64,000 nucleotides of DNA from an uncultured Prevotellaceae bacterium. GTDB taxonomy: Bacteria > Bacteroidota > Bacteroidia > Bacteroidales > Bacteroidaceae. Positions 1 through 8,782 of this stretch are shown one piece after another. The DNA is taken from the NCBI GenBank assembly GCA_902776545.1, contig CACYQO010000002.1, forward strand, positions 1 through 64,000, read 5' to 3'. A model generated the notes under the pieces. The model made no database searches. It worked only from the letters and a program-made list of their open reading frames with translations, and was not told the DNA's origin. The first letter of the stretch is position 1; the number at the start of each line of letters is the position of its first letter. Made by a program: the position numbers and the translations under genes.

Positions 1-25
1 AAGAGGTCTTTTCCCTAACCACTAT

Positions 26-40
26 GCAGTATGATACTGC
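26..40. repeat. short perfect inverted repeat upstream of the polysaccharide cluster
   Basis: GCAGTAT and ATACTGC flank a single G, giving a perfect 7-bp inverted repeat with a one-base centre. It lies about 75 bases before the first gene and could be an operator or the remnant of a hairpin. The rest of positions 1-114 shows no gene and no clear TAnnTTTG promoter. Confidence 0.3.
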
Positions 41-114
41 GGCGTGACGGGCTTATGACCAGTGTTAATATTTTAAGATTATATTTACCGAACTATTGTT
101 GGTAGATATATCTA

Positions 115-1110
115 ATGAAGGTAAAAGATATAATAATACGAGTCGTTCGTAAGGGTTATCGAATAGTCACAGGACGGAAATTCTATGCTCCAGAATGTGA
201 TTGTGATAGGCAATCATCCAACGATAAGATTTATGAGTTGCTTGCTTCTGGTAAGCCTTGTATGATTGCAAGGTTTGGAACTGTAGAGATAAATTGTATC
301 ACAAATTATCTCTGCGTGCATTCTGATAAATCATATTGTGGAAGGATTATTGATTTTATAAAGGATAATACACATACACCTTGGTGGTATGATAAGATAT
401 TTTATCATCTTAGGAATAATGCAGGTGTGATAGATGCAAACCAAGAGATTGCAGAACGCTTTTCTGAACGTTATCTTCAAGATGCCCCAGAGATAGACAT
501 GCTTGCTTGTCATCAGTATTATGAGAAGTTTATGCCATTGCGTGATGATATCAAGAGGGTGCAGTTGGAGATGCTATATCCTTTCTTTGTAGAAAGGCCT
601 TGGACTCGCATTCTAAAAGGGAAAAAGGTACTTGTTGTTCATCCTTTTGTAGATACGATAAAGTCACAATATCAGAAACGTGAACATCTGTTTTCTAATC
701 CCGATGTTCTTCCTAAATTTGAGCTAAAGACATTAAAGGCTGTTCAAACTATTGCAGGAACAAAGTCTGAGTTTGCAAGCTGGTTTGATGCCTTGAAGTA
801 TATGGAGGATGAGATTGATAAGATTGACTTTGATATTGCAATAATTGGTTGTGGAGCTTATGGATTGCCACTTGCTGCTCATGTAAAGAGAATTGGCAAG
901 CAGGCTGTTCATACAGGGGGAGGAACCCAACTTTTCTTTGGTATAAAAGGAAAACGATGGGTTGAATATCATCAGGGACAATTCCATTATCGTCCTGGTG
1001 TTACGATAAATCATGATTATCGTCAGCTTTTTAACGAATATTGGGTTTTCCCCAGACAGAGCGAAAAGCCAAAGTGCTCGGAAAAAGTAGAAGGTAGTTG
1101 CTATTGGTAG
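115..1110 (+). CDS. GT-D-fold-like (DUF1792-type) putative glycosyltransferase
   Basis: Soluble protein of 331 residues with no signal peptide. Near residue 50 the segment MIARFGTVE resembles the R-F-G-D-x-E start of the GT-D/DUF1792 fold. Further on, GKKVLVVHPF and DIAIIGCGAYGLPL look like beta-strand/loop segments of a nucleotide-sugar-binding fold, and a T-G-G-G-T-Q segment lies near residue 268. The usual acidic D in the first motif is T here, so catalysis is uncertain. It is the first gene of a run of same-strand polysaccharide genes and ends 7 bases before the polymerase-like gene. The family call is an inference from motif resemblance; it could be another surface-polysaccharide enzyme. 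Confidence 0.55.
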   Translation: MKVKDIIIRVVRKGYRIVTGRKFYAPECDCDRQSSNDKIYELLASGKPCMIARFGTVEINCITNYLCVHSDKSYCGRIIDFIKDNTHTPWWYDKIFYHLRNNAGVIDANQEIAERFSERYLQDAPEIDMLACHQYYEKFMPLRDDIKRVQLEMLYPFFVERPWTRILKGKKVLVVHPFVDTIKSQYQKREHLFSNPDVLPKFELKTLKAVQTIAGTKSEFASWFDALKYMEDEIDKIDFDIAIIGCGAYGLPLAAHVKRIGKQAVHTGGGTQLFFGIKGKRWVEYHQGQFHYRPGVTINHDYRQLFNEYWVFPRQSEKPKCSEKVEGSCYW

Positions 1111-1117
1111 TTCATAA

Positions 1118-2398
1118 GTGAAAAATATTGATTTCCTATATTGTTTTATTATATGTGTAGTTTTCGCAATAGCCAATTTCCATAAATTGGGTATGCGAAA
1201 CAAAACATATGTTCTTCCGTCAACATTCTTTGCATTGATGTGGGGATTGACTTCTTTGGGAGGTCTTTTATATTCGAATCTTTTGATTGACCATACCTAT
1301 TTTTACGAGAACAGTGCATACCTTGAGGAGATTAGCTCATACCAATTGTCAATATTGATAGTGGTCTTTGCAGCATTCCTTTTGGCTCGATTAAAATGTA
1401 GAAAAGTTGCTATTAGGGCAACCGCAGGATTTTGTTGCGCGAATATAGGTGCCATCAGACATAAGATGCGATGGATTCTATATCTTTTCTTTGCTGTTGG
1501 AATGTATCGGCTGATTTCTGTTGTGTCGGTAACGGGTTTGTCTTATTCCTTAATGAGATTATATTATATCGATTCTCGTCCGAATTTTAGTACTTACGAA
1601 TTAAATGTGATCCGTATTGGAGGTTATTTGTACCAATTTGCTGTGTTTTATGTTTGTATTTTGGGCATGGAATCTGCATTACGAGGCATTCGTTTGAAAA
1701 GAGTTTTCAAAGAGTTTCTTTTGTTTATACCATTCCAGATGTCGTTTGGTGGACGATTGTTCATTCTCGCTTTTTTCGCACCTTACATTTTTTCCTATCT
1801 TCTCACTTATTCTGTAATGGTTATTAGGGATAAGAAGAAAAAAATAGACAGGAAACTCTTCTTTATCATTGCTTTACCACTTGTAATGCTTGTTGTTTTA
1901 CAGATTCTGAAGATGGATGAGTTTATCAGCATGAAGACGCTTGTGGATTATTCGACAGAGATTTTCTATACTTCTACTTCATATATACACATGAATGAGT
2001 TGTGGAGTAGTCTGCCAACCAATTATTCATTGGGGTATGGGCTTAATTGTTTAGGTATTGGTTCGCCTGTATATAATCAAGTTTTTGAGCAGTGGGATGT
2101 TGATCACAATTCCGCATCGGTTTGCGTGCCTTCCATGATTCCGCAGGTGTTCCTTGATTTTGGGAAAGAAGGAAGTCTTGTTTTCTTCTTTATAGTTTTC
2201 TATTTTATAGAGGAAAGGGCTATGATGTGCTTGCAAAATCTTACGACCAAGAAAATGCTGATTATTATTCTTTTATGTCTTATCGCATATCAAACAGCAA
2301 GTTCAAGTGCTTTTGACTGTTTGCGTGCTTTTATTGTCGGGTATATCTGTCTGGTACTATTTGTAAAGATATCACAAAAGAAGTTGCCAAACCTATGA
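1118..2398 (+). CDS. Wzy-like O-antigen/capsule polymerase (polytopic membrane protein)
   Basis: The 426-residue product is almost entirely hydrophobic, with roughly 10-12 predicted membrane segments and a large loop around residues 270-340 that contains SLGYGLNCLGIG. This matches the architecture of Wzy/EpsG-type polymerases, which join lipid-linked repeat units at the periplasmic face. The start is GTG at 1118, because no ATG gives a full first helix. The stop overlaps the next gene by four bases (ATGA), indicating translational coupling. Sequence conservation is poor in this class, so the call rests on topology and neighbours (glycosyltransferases, a WecA-like initiator). A flippase is less likely, because the helix count and the large loop fit a polymerase better. 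Confidence 0.65.
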   Translation: MKNIDFLYCFIICVVFAIANFHKLGMRNKTYVLPSTFFALMWGLTSLGGLLYSNLLIDHTYFYENSAYLEEISSYQLSILIVVFAAFLLARLKCRKVAIRATAGFCCANIGAIRHKMRWILYLFFAVGMYRLISVVSVTGLSYSLMRLYYIDSRPNFSTYELNVIRIGGYLYQFAVFYVCILGMESALRGIRLKRVFKEFLLFIPFQMSFGGRLFILAFFAPYIFSYLLTYSVMVIRDKKKKIDRKLFFIIALPLVMLVVLQILKMDEFISMKTLVDYSTEIFYTSTSYIHMNELWSSLPTNYSLGYGLNCLGIGSPVYNQVFEQWDVDHNSASVCVPSMIPQVFLDFGKEGSLVFFFIVFYFIEERAMMCLQNLTTKKMLIIILLCLIAYQTASSSAFDCLRAFIVGYICLVLFVKISQKKLPNL

Positions 2399-3228
2399 AT
2401 TCAATAGCAGTTCTCATAACCTGTCATAATCGTAAGGACACTACTTTGTCGTGTCTGGGCAGATTATTCTCTATAAAGAAGGATATTGATGTATATTGTG
2501 TGGATGACAATTCTACAGATGGTACTGCTGATGCTATCCTTGAAGAATATCCTCAGGTGAATCTCATTCATGGTGATGGAAATCTTTTCTGGAGCAGAGG
2601 AATGAGAAAAGCATGGGTTGAAACATCAAAATATAAGGATTATGAATTCTATTTCTGGCTTAACGACGATTTGCTTCTTTATGACGATTGCTTTGAGGAA
2701 ATGCAGAAATGCAGTGAACTGATGAACCATAAAGCCGTTATTGCTGGTTTAGTGCAGGAAGCAACTTCCAAGCGTGTTATATATGGTGGATATGATAAGG
2801 CGAAGCATCTTATAGCAGCAAACGGCAAACTCAATGAGGTATATCATTTAAATGGTAATTTCGTTCTTGTGCCTAAGTATGTGTTTGAGAAGATTGGTGT
2901 TTTTGATTCAGTCTATCATCATGACCTTGGAGATGTTGCATATGGGCATGAAGCGCATAGGCAAGGACTACATGTGTGTACTTCGCGAAAGTATATAGGA
3001 TGTACGGATGCCGCATTACAAAGTAGAGATGTAAGGATACGTCTTAATGGAGTGTCAGTAGTAAAAAGATTTAAGAAACTATATTCTCCGTTAGGAAGCA
3101 ATCCGTTTATTACTTTCCATTTTCTAAGCAAGTATAATGGTATTATCAGAGCTGTTCTGTTTTTTGTTTATGTCCATATTATTAATCTGCTGCCTGATAG
3201 TATTTGGTCAAGAATCTCAAGATCATGA
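2395..3228 (+). CDS. GT2 family glycosyltransferase (rhamnosyltransferase-like)
   Basis: GT-A fold enzyme of 277 residues. The N-terminal strand VLITCHNRKDTT is followed by VDDNSTDGT with D37-D38, and NDD at residues 90-92 fits the metal-binding DxD position. The segment GDGNLFWSRGMRKAW is typical of the WbbL/rhamnosyltransferase-like branch. It would transfer a sugar from a nucleotide donor to the growing lipid-linked oligosaccharide on the cytoplasmic face. It is coupled at both ends by ATGA-type overlaps. The sugar specificity cannot be read from the sequence. Confidence 0.85.
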   Translation: MNSIAVLITCHNRKDTTLSCLGRLFSIKKDIDVYCVDDNSTDGTADAILEEYPQVNLIHGDGNLFWSRGMRKAWVETSKYKDYEFYFWLNDDLLLYDDCFEEMQKCSELMNHKAVIAGLVQEATSKRVIYGGYDKAKHLIAANGKLNEVYHLNGNFVLVPKYVFEKIGVFDSVYHHDLGDVAYGHEAHRQGLHVCTSRKYIGCTDAALQSRDVRIRLNGVSVVKRFKKLYSPLGSNPFITFHFLSKYNGIIRAVLFFVYVHIINLLPDSIWSRISRS

Positions 3229-4352
3229 AAATCCTAACCTTCATATCTTCTCTCGATATTAATGCTGGTGGTCCCTCCCGTAGTGTGCCGATACTTGTTA
3301 AGGGACTTGCTGAACTTGGCATGGATGTAACTTTGATGACAATCTATTCAGAGAACATGAATGTTCATGCGCTTGAGGGAACTACTGCAAAATTGAAGTT
3401 GCTTGAACCTTCTTTCTCCCGAAGTGAAATAGCTCAATACCTTAAGGATGAGAAATTCCATTTGATTCAGATTCAGAGTATGTGGGATTTGCCATATCAT
3501 AAAGTGATGGTAGAGGCTCGCAGATTGGGTATTCCCTATATCGTAACTCCTCGTGGCATGCTTGAGCCATGGAGCCTTTCACAGAAGAAATGGAAGAAAA
3601 AACTGGCTTGGTGGCTCTACCAGCGTAATGATGTGCAGAAGTCTGTATGTGTCTTCACAACGGCTAAAATGGAGGCTGAACATGTCAGTAATCTTGGTAT
3701 CACGACCTACAAGGCTGTTATTCCAAATGGCATAGAGACTGATGCTTATCCATGTAAGATATCTACTGATGTTGTGAAAAAGCAGGTGCTGTTTCTTAGT
3801 CGCATACATGTAAAGAAAGGAATAGAACTTCTTTTTGAAGCTTGGAAGCGTATTCATCATGATTTTGCGGACTGGCAGTTGCTTATAGTTGGTAATGGCG
3901 AAGCTGAATATATTCATAGTTTGGAGAATAGGGTGGAGAGTTTTGGGTTGAAGGATTGTATAAAGATTCTTCCTCCTGTATTTGGAGAGGCAAAGATTAA
4001 GGTCTATCAGGAGTCTGCCATATTCTGTCTGCCTTCGTATAGCGAGAATTTCGGCATGACCATTGCGGAGTCGATGTCGTGTGGAACGCCTGTTATTACC
4101 ACAACAAACTGCCCCTGGGAAATACTTGACGAGTCGAAGATAGGGTGGTGTGTCGACCTGAGTGTGGATAATATTGAACGCGCTCTTCGTGAGGCAATGA
4201 CCATGACCCCAACCGATCTATATGAAATGGGACAGCAAGCAAGTAAACTAATCAATGAAAATTATGATTATAGAGTCGTAACTCGCAACACACTGCGTTT
4301 GTATAAATGGCTGCTGAATAGTGGCGAAAAACCAGAATTCGTATATGAGTGA
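3225..4352 (+). CDS. GT4 family glycosyltransferase (GT-B fold)
   Basis: The start is taken at ATG 3225, which overlaps the previous stop (ATGA) and gives MKILTFISSL; an upstream in-frame start at 3204 lies inside the previous gene. The 375-residue protein has the donor-side GT-B signature. VLFLSRIHVKKGIELL opens the C-terminal Rossmann domain, and SENFGMTIAESMSCGTPV carries the E-x7-E motif. The N-terminal half has the glycine-rich acceptor loop AGGPSRS. It is probably a sugar transferase acting in the cytoplasm on the repeat unit of this cluster. Its 3' end overlaps the acyltransferase gene by eight bases. Confidence 0.88.
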   Translation: MKILTFISSLDINAGGPSRSVPILVKGLAELGMDVTLMTIYSENMNVHALEGTTAKLKLLEPSFSRSEIAQYLKDEKFHLIQIQSMWDLPYHKVMVEARRLGIPYIVTPRGMLEPWSLSQKKWKKKLAWWLYQRNDVQKSVCVFTTAKMEAEHVSNLGITTYKAVIPNGIETDAYPCKISTDVVKKQVLFLSRIHVKKGIELLFEAWKRIHHDFADWQLLIVGNGEAEYIHSLENRVESFGLKDCIKILPPVFGEAKIKVYQESAIFCLPSYSENFGMTIAESMSCGTPVITTTNCPWEILDESKIGWCVDLSVDNIERALREAMTMTPTDLYEMGQQASKLINENYDYRVVTRNTLRLYKWLLNSGEKPEFVYE

Positions 4353-5298
4353 AATAAAGAGTACAGAAAGGATCAAAGAGATTGACATGGCTAAAGGATT
4401 ATTAATCCTTCTTATGGTGGCTTATCATCTTGGATTGTTTAATACAAAATATCCTCATGCATGTCAGATAATACACACATTTGTCATGCCAGGCTTTTTG
4501 TTGATTAGCGGATATCTGTTTTCAGTCAATAAAGAGCCTCGAAAGTTTTTGAAGGGATTATATGGAATATTTGTGCCATATGTTGTCTTTGAAATCGTAT
4601 ATTTGTTGGGAGTCGGCATGCTTGGAAAATTCATAGGGGCCTCTAATACTTTTGATGGTGGAGTACTTACTTTGTTGAGTAATATAGCATTTTCTCCTAT
4701 AGGTACTTATTGGTATTTGCATACAATGGCTATCTGTTTGACAGTCTATTATATCGTTAATCGTTATGTTATGAAAGGACTGTCGGGTATTCTGCTTTCA
4801 TCTGTCATCCTATTTGCTTTGACTATAGGAATAACAGGTCTTAAATGGGAGAACGTAATTTATTTTTTGATAGGTGCTTTATTTAGAAATGCCAATTTGA
4901 TGATTAATGAAAAATTAAAGTCGCCAATATCTATATTGTGTTTCGTGTTGATAATTATATTTGCTAATGACATTTCAAGATTATCTATTACTGGTTTTGG
5001 ACTCACTCTTACATGTCTTGGTTTTATATTCGATTTGAAGGAAAGAATACCCAAGCGTATATCCGATTATATATCATATATAGGGAGAAACTCTTTTGCT
5101 ATTCTGCTTTTCTCCCCTTTATTTACAGTTGCCACAAAGTTTTACGCACCCATTTTTGCCTTTGACAACTCTGCCATTCTTTGGACTGTAATCAGCCTGG
5201 CATTGGTAGTATCCCTCTGCCTGTTATGTGCAATGCTGTTTGACAGATTGTCGTTATCTCGCATTATTGTGGGGAAGAATATATACTCCAAGCTATAA
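4345..5298 (+). CDS. acyltransferase 3 family membrane protein (sugar O-acetyltransferase type)
   Basis: ATG 4345 (MSEIKSTERIKEIDMAKG) is preferred over the upstream GTG at 4321, because the family normally begins with a short R-x-x-x-x-D segment just before helix 1. About 10 membrane helices follow. MVAYHLGLF in helix 1 carries the conserved H of this family, and PGFLLISGYLF matches the second helix of the OafA/fucose-acetylase group. It likely moves acetyl groups across the membrane to decorate the polysaccharide. At 317 residues it is normal for the single-domain form. It is coupled to the preceding glycosyltransferase. Confidence 0.8.
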   Translation: MSEIKSTERIKEIDMAKGLLILLMVAYHLGLFNTKYPHACQIIHTFVMPGFLLISGYLFSVNKEPRKFLKGLYGIFVPYVVFEIVYLLGVGMLGKFIGASNTFDGGVLTLLSNIAFSPIGTYWYLHTMAICLTVYYIVNRYVMKGLSGILLSSVILFALTIGITGLKWENVIYFLIGALFRNANLMINEKLKSPISILCFVLIIIFANDISRLSITGFGLTLTCLGFIFDLKERIPKRISDYISYIGRNSFAILLFSPLFTVATKFYAPIFAFDNSAILWTVISLALVVSLCLLCAMLFDRLSLSRIIVGKNIYSKL

Positions 5299-5337
5299 GC
5301 TAATGGTAAAGGGCTAAATACATTATTGAATTTGTAT

Positions 5338-5892
5338 ATGACAGAAACAAAAATAGACCTATCAAAATACGAGAATCACTTGGGGCGTAAGCATCAGGTG
5401 ATACGTCTTGTGTGGAGTATTACTTGGACTTTGTGTGCAAGGTGGTTGCCTAGGAGTGTTGGTAAAGGCTGGAAGAATTTCCTTCTTCGTCTGTTTGGCG
5501 CAAAGATTGCTAAGACTGCTCATGTGTATAGTTCCGCAAAAGTATATTATCCCGCTAATCTTACTATGGGAGAGTATTCGTGTCTTGCGAGTGATGTGGA
5601 TTGCTATAATGTCACTCCTATCACCATTGGAGCCAACACTACAGTATCTCAAGGAGCCTACCTCTGTACGGCAAGTCATGATGTTACAAATCCTTTGAAT
5701 CCGCTTATAACAGCTCCAATCGTTATTGAGGATCAGGCATGGATCGGGGCAAGGGCGTTTGTCGGAATGGGCGTTACCATCGGGCAAGGAGCTGTTGTCG
5801 GAGCTACTGCAAGCGTATTTAAGGATGTAGAGCCGTGGACGATAGTAGGCGGCAATCCTGCCAAGTTCATTAAGAAGAGAACACTGCAATAA
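5338..5892 (+). CDS. WcaF-like hexapeptide-repeat O-acetyltransferase
   Basis: The 184-residue product has a short helical N-terminal lead (VWSITWTLCARWLP) typical of colanic-acid WcaF-type acetyltransferases, followed by left-handed beta-helix hexapeptides from about residue 60 onward (VGMGVTIGQGAVVGATASV). The motif CTASHDVTNP supplies the catalytic His, and WIGARAFVGMG is the coenzyme A-side turn. ATG 5338 is preferred to the upstream TTG at 5326. It would acetylate a sugar in the cytoplasm using acetyl-CoA. Two different acyltransferases in one cluster suggest a multiply acetylated polymer. Confidence 0.85.
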   Translation: MTETKIDLSKYENHLGRKHQVIRLVWSITWTLCARWLPRSVGKGWKNFLLRLFGAKIAKTAHVYSSAKVYYPANLTMGEYSCLASDVDCYNVTPITIGANTTVSQGAYLCTASHDVTNPLNPLITAPIVIEDQAWIGARAFVGMGVTIGQGAVVGATASVFKDVEPWTIVGGNPAKFIKKRTLQ

Positions 5893-5900
5893 ATTGAACG

Positions 5901-6998
5901 ATGTATATAATTGTATCCTTTCTGCTGAGTCTGATCTTTGGGCTTGCTTCATACCCTTTGATATTGGATTTCTGTCAGCGTAAGGGCTTCTACGATATCC
6001 CCAACGAACGGAAAGTCCACCCCCAACCCATTCCCCGCTTGGGGGGTATAATATTCGTGCCGAATATGCTGATTGCTTTCTCAATAATCATGCTGGTGAT
6101 GAATCCGTACTTGGGTAATCGCACGATGCAGATCTGTTTCTGGTCTTTCTCTTTTCTGATCGGTCTTGTTGTTATCTATTTTACCGGTATTCTTGACGAC
6201 CTCATCGGATTGAATGCGAGGTTAAAGTTCTGCGCACAGATTACAGCGGCCATGTTCATTCCATTGGGAGGACTTTGCCGCATCGACACGCTTCATGGTT
6301 TCTGTGGCATCAACGAAATCAGTTTTTGGCCCAGTGTCATTCTGACCATATTTGTCATGGTGTTTGTCATGAATGCCATCAATATGATCGATGGCATAGA
6401 TGGTCTTTGTGCCAGTCTTTCATTCATGGCACTGGGTGGCTTCCTCTTTAGTTTCTGGCAAGAGGGTCTTGACCTCTATTGTACGTTGATAGCAGGTATT
6501 ATGGGAGTTCTGATAGCCTTCTTTTACTATAATGTGTTTGGCTGTGCTGACAAAAATCGCAAAATATTCATGGGTGATTCAGGCAGTCTCACACTAGGAT
6601 TCATCTTAAGCTTTCTGTTTGTAAAGTATGCTTCTTTCAATCCTCTTGTGGCGCCCGTCCACATCAACAGACTCCTAATACCCTTCACCCTTTTGATTGT
6701 GCCGATACTCGATACCGTTCGCATCATTATCGTTCGAATTCGTCACCATCTGCCGCTCTTCAAGGCCGACAAGAATCACATCCACCACAAATTGATGCGG
6801 GCAGGACTGACACAGCATCAGACAGTTGTCACCATTATTGGCATTTCACTAGTCTATACCATTATAAACAATGAGTTATGTCGCTTTTGGGGTATTCACT
6901 ATATTTTGCTTTTAGATATTGTACTATACGTGTTGTTGCAATGTGTTATTGACCTGAAAGTCAAGCACAGAGGGGAGTCGATAGTTGTAATACAGTAA
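5901..6998 (+). CDS. WecA/TagO-like undecaprenyl-phosphate sugar-1-phosphate transferase
   Basis: Polytopic membrane enzyme (365 residues) of the polyprenyl-phosphate N-acetylhexosamine-1-phosphate transferase family. Family landmarks are in order: PRLGGI near residue 45, LDD at 98-100 for Mg binding, NAINMIDGIDGL with D164 and D167, MGDSGSLTLGF, and the C-terminal HIHHKL. It starts polysaccharide assembly by moving a sugar-1-phosphate from UDP-sugar to undecaprenyl phosphate. Its place inside the cluster suggests it is the dedicated initiator. It lies 8 bases after the acetyltransferase and 12 bases before the next glycosyltransferase. Confidence 0.92.
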   Translation: MYIIVSFLLSLIFGLASYPLILDFCQRKGFYDIPNERKVHPQPIPRLGGIIFVPNMLIAFSIIMLVMNPYLGNRTMQICFWSFSFLIGLVVIYFTGILDDLIGLNARLKFCAQITAAMFIPLGGLCRIDTLHGFCGINEISFWPSVILTIFVMVFVMNAINMIDGIDGLCASLSFMALGGFLFSFWQEGLDLYCTLIAGIMGVLIAFFYYNVFGCADKNRKIFMGDSGSLTLGFILSFLFVKYASFNPLVAPVHINRLLIPFTLLIVPILDTVRIIIVRIRHHLPLFKADKNHIHHKLMRAGLTQHQTVVTIIGISLVYTIINNELCRFWGIHYILLLDIVLYVLLQCVIDLKVKHRGESIVVIQ

Positions 6999-7010
6999 AC
7001 AGAATCTTCC

Positions 7011-7946
7011 ATGTTAGATTTATCGGTTATCATCCTTACTGGAAATGAGGAACTCCATATAAAGCGTTGTCTGGATATTATAAGTCCTGTTGCTAAGGAT
7101 GTCTTTGTGATAGACTGCTTTTCTAAGGATAGGACGGTGGAGATAGCCCAGTCTTATGCCAATGTTCATGTTCTTCTGCATGAGTGGCCTGCAACAAAAT
7201 ATGCAGGACAGTTTAATTGGGCATTGGAAAATGCTCCTATCACCACAAAATGGGTGATGAGATTGGATGCTGATGAGTATCCGATGAAGGATTTGGTTGA
7301 GGAAATGCAGCAAAAAATCCCCTCACTTGGGGATGAAATCACAGGAATTGTGCTAAAAAGAAGGCATATTTTCATGGGAAAATGGATGAAGGGAGGCATT
7401 TATCCTGTAAAGCTTCTTAGAATTTTCCGCTATAAAAAAGCAATATGTGAGCAGAGGCTAATGGATGAGCATATCCAGTTGCTTGAAGGACAGAGTGTGG
7501 AGTTCGAACATGATTTCTGTGATGAAAATATTCATGATATTTCCTGGTTCTGTCGTAAGCATGTAGATTATGCAGCTAGAGAGGCTGTAGATTTGCTTGA
7601 CATTGAACTGAACCTCATAGGAATTGCTATGGCCGACCGCAACAGAAAAATCAGCACGCAGTCTGAGAAAAAGAGGCGTTTGAAACATTCCTATGCAAAG
7701 AAACCACTCTTCTGGCGCTCATTTGCGTACTTCTTCTATCGCTACTTCCTGCGAGGCGGATTTCTTGATGGGAAGGAGGGATTTGTCTTTAATTTCGTTC
7801 AGGGCTGGTGGTATCGAACACTTGTTGACATCAAGATTCTTGAGGTAAGGAAGTGGTTAAAGGCTAATAACCTGAATATGGAAACCATGGAGGGGAAGAA
7901 TGCATTGAAAGGATATATCAAGAATCATTGGGGAATTATATTGTAA
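7011..7946 (+). CDS. GT2 family glycosyltransferase (WaaE/KdtX-like)
   Basis: The 311-residue protein begins LSVIILTGNEELHIKRCL, has IDCFSKDRTVEIA at the first acidic motif and MRLDADEYP at the DxD position. It ends with a basic amphipathic region (FWRSFAYFFYRYFLRGGF). This matches the beta-1,4-glucosyltransferase WaaE/KdtX-like subgroup, peripheral inner-membrane enzymes of lipopolysaccharide or capsule synthesis. The sugar and linkage are unknown. Confidence 0.85.
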   Translation: MLDLSVIILTGNEELHIKRCLDIISPVAKDVFVIDCFSKDRTVEIAQSYANVHVLLHEWPATKYAGQFNWALENAPITTKWVMRLDADEYPMKDLVEEMQQKIPSLGDEITGIVLKRRHIFMGKWMKGGIYPVKLLRIFRYKKAICEQRLMDEHIQLLEGQSVEFEHDFCDENIHDISWFCRKHVDYAAREAVDLLDIELNLIGIAMADRNRKISTQSEKKRRLKHSYAKKPLFWRSFAYFFYRYFLRGGFLDGKEGFVFNFVQGWWYRTLVDIKILEVRKWLKANNLNMETMEGKNALKGYIKNHWGIIL

Positions 7947-7969
7947 TTCAAGAATTACAAAACAAAAGA

Positions 7970-8725
7970 ATGAAAGTTTCTATTATTACAGCAACATACA
8001 ACAGTGCACGTACTCTACGTGATGCTTTGGAGTCTGTCTTAAGACAAACATATAATGACATTGAATATATCATTGTTGATGGATTGTCTACAGACGGTAC
8101 AATTGACATTATCCGTCATTATGAACCTTTTTTTAATGGGAGGCTTAAGTGGATTTCTGAAAAAGATGAAGGAATATATGATGCGATGAACCAAGGTATC
8201 CGTATGGCAACAGGAGAAGTGGTGGGGATGCTTAATTCAGATGACTATTTCACCTCTCATGATGTTGTTGAAAGTTTTATGTCAGAGTTTAACGATCATT
8301 CTTTAGATGCAGTATTTGGCGATGTGCATTATATTAACGATGGAAAACCTGATAAATGTGTGAGATATTATTGTTCCAAAGGATTCAAACCGTGGAAACT
8401 TCGTTTTGGTTTTATGCCTGCACATCCCTCCTTTTATTGCTTGAGAAAGGTGTTTGATCAAGCAGGACTATATAAGACTGACTATGCCATCGGAAGTGAT
8501 TATGAGATGATGGTCAGACTTTTTTCTGTTTATAAGATTAAAGCAAAATACCATAAGAAGGATTTTGTAACGATGCGTATAGGTGGTGTAAGTACACGAA
8601 ACATCAAGAGCCGGCTTACTCTCATTGGAGATGATGTAAGGGGATGCCGTGAGAATGGAGTCTATACAAATACGTTTATGATATGCTCCAAATTTCTATT
8701 TAAGCTATTTGAATATCGGCTTTAA
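7970..8725 (+). CDS. GT2 family glycosyltransferase (WcaE-like)
   Basis: ATG 7970 is chosen because it opens the canonical first strand KVSIITATYNSARTLRDAL. The in-frame ATG at 7928 would add residues inside the previous gene. The 251-residue protein carries VDGLSTDGTID and GMLNSDDYF, the nucleotide- and metal-binding motifs of GT-A enzymes, and the segment SDYEMMVRLF expected around the catalytic base. It is the last gene of the plus-strand cluster before a bidirectional terminator-like hairpin. Confidence 0.85.
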   Translation: MKVSIITATYNSARTLRDALESVLRQTYNDIEYIIVDGLSTDGTIDIIRHYEPFFNGRLKWISEKDEGIYDAMNQGIRMATGEVVGMLNSDDYFTSHDVVESFMSEFNDHSLDAVFGDVHYINDGKPDKCVRYYCSKGFKPWKLRFGFMPAHPSFYCLRKVFDQAGLYKTDYAIGSDYEMMVRLFSVYKIKAKYHKKDFVTMRIGGVSTRNIKSRLTLIGDDVRGCRENGVYTNTFMICSKFLFKLFEYRL

Positions 8726-8750
8726 ATTAAGAATTATTGTACAATCCCAA

Positions 8751-8782
8751 TTTTAATTCCCAATAATTCGAGGGAATTAAAA
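8751..8782. terminator. bidirectional terminator-like hairpin between convergent clusters
   Basis: TTTTAATTCCC and GGGAATTAAAA form a perfect 11-bp A/T-edged stem around a 10-base loop. A second, competing pair (GAATTATTG at 8731 with CAATAATTC at 8761) overlaps it. It sits exactly where plus-strand and minus-strand polysaccharide genes meet, so it can end transcripts from both sides. Confidence 0.6.

Noticed and set aside
5362..6084. 240-codon minus-strand frame across the WcaF-like and WecA-like genes
   Set aside because: It spans two real plus-strand genes and their junction and has no recognisable domain.
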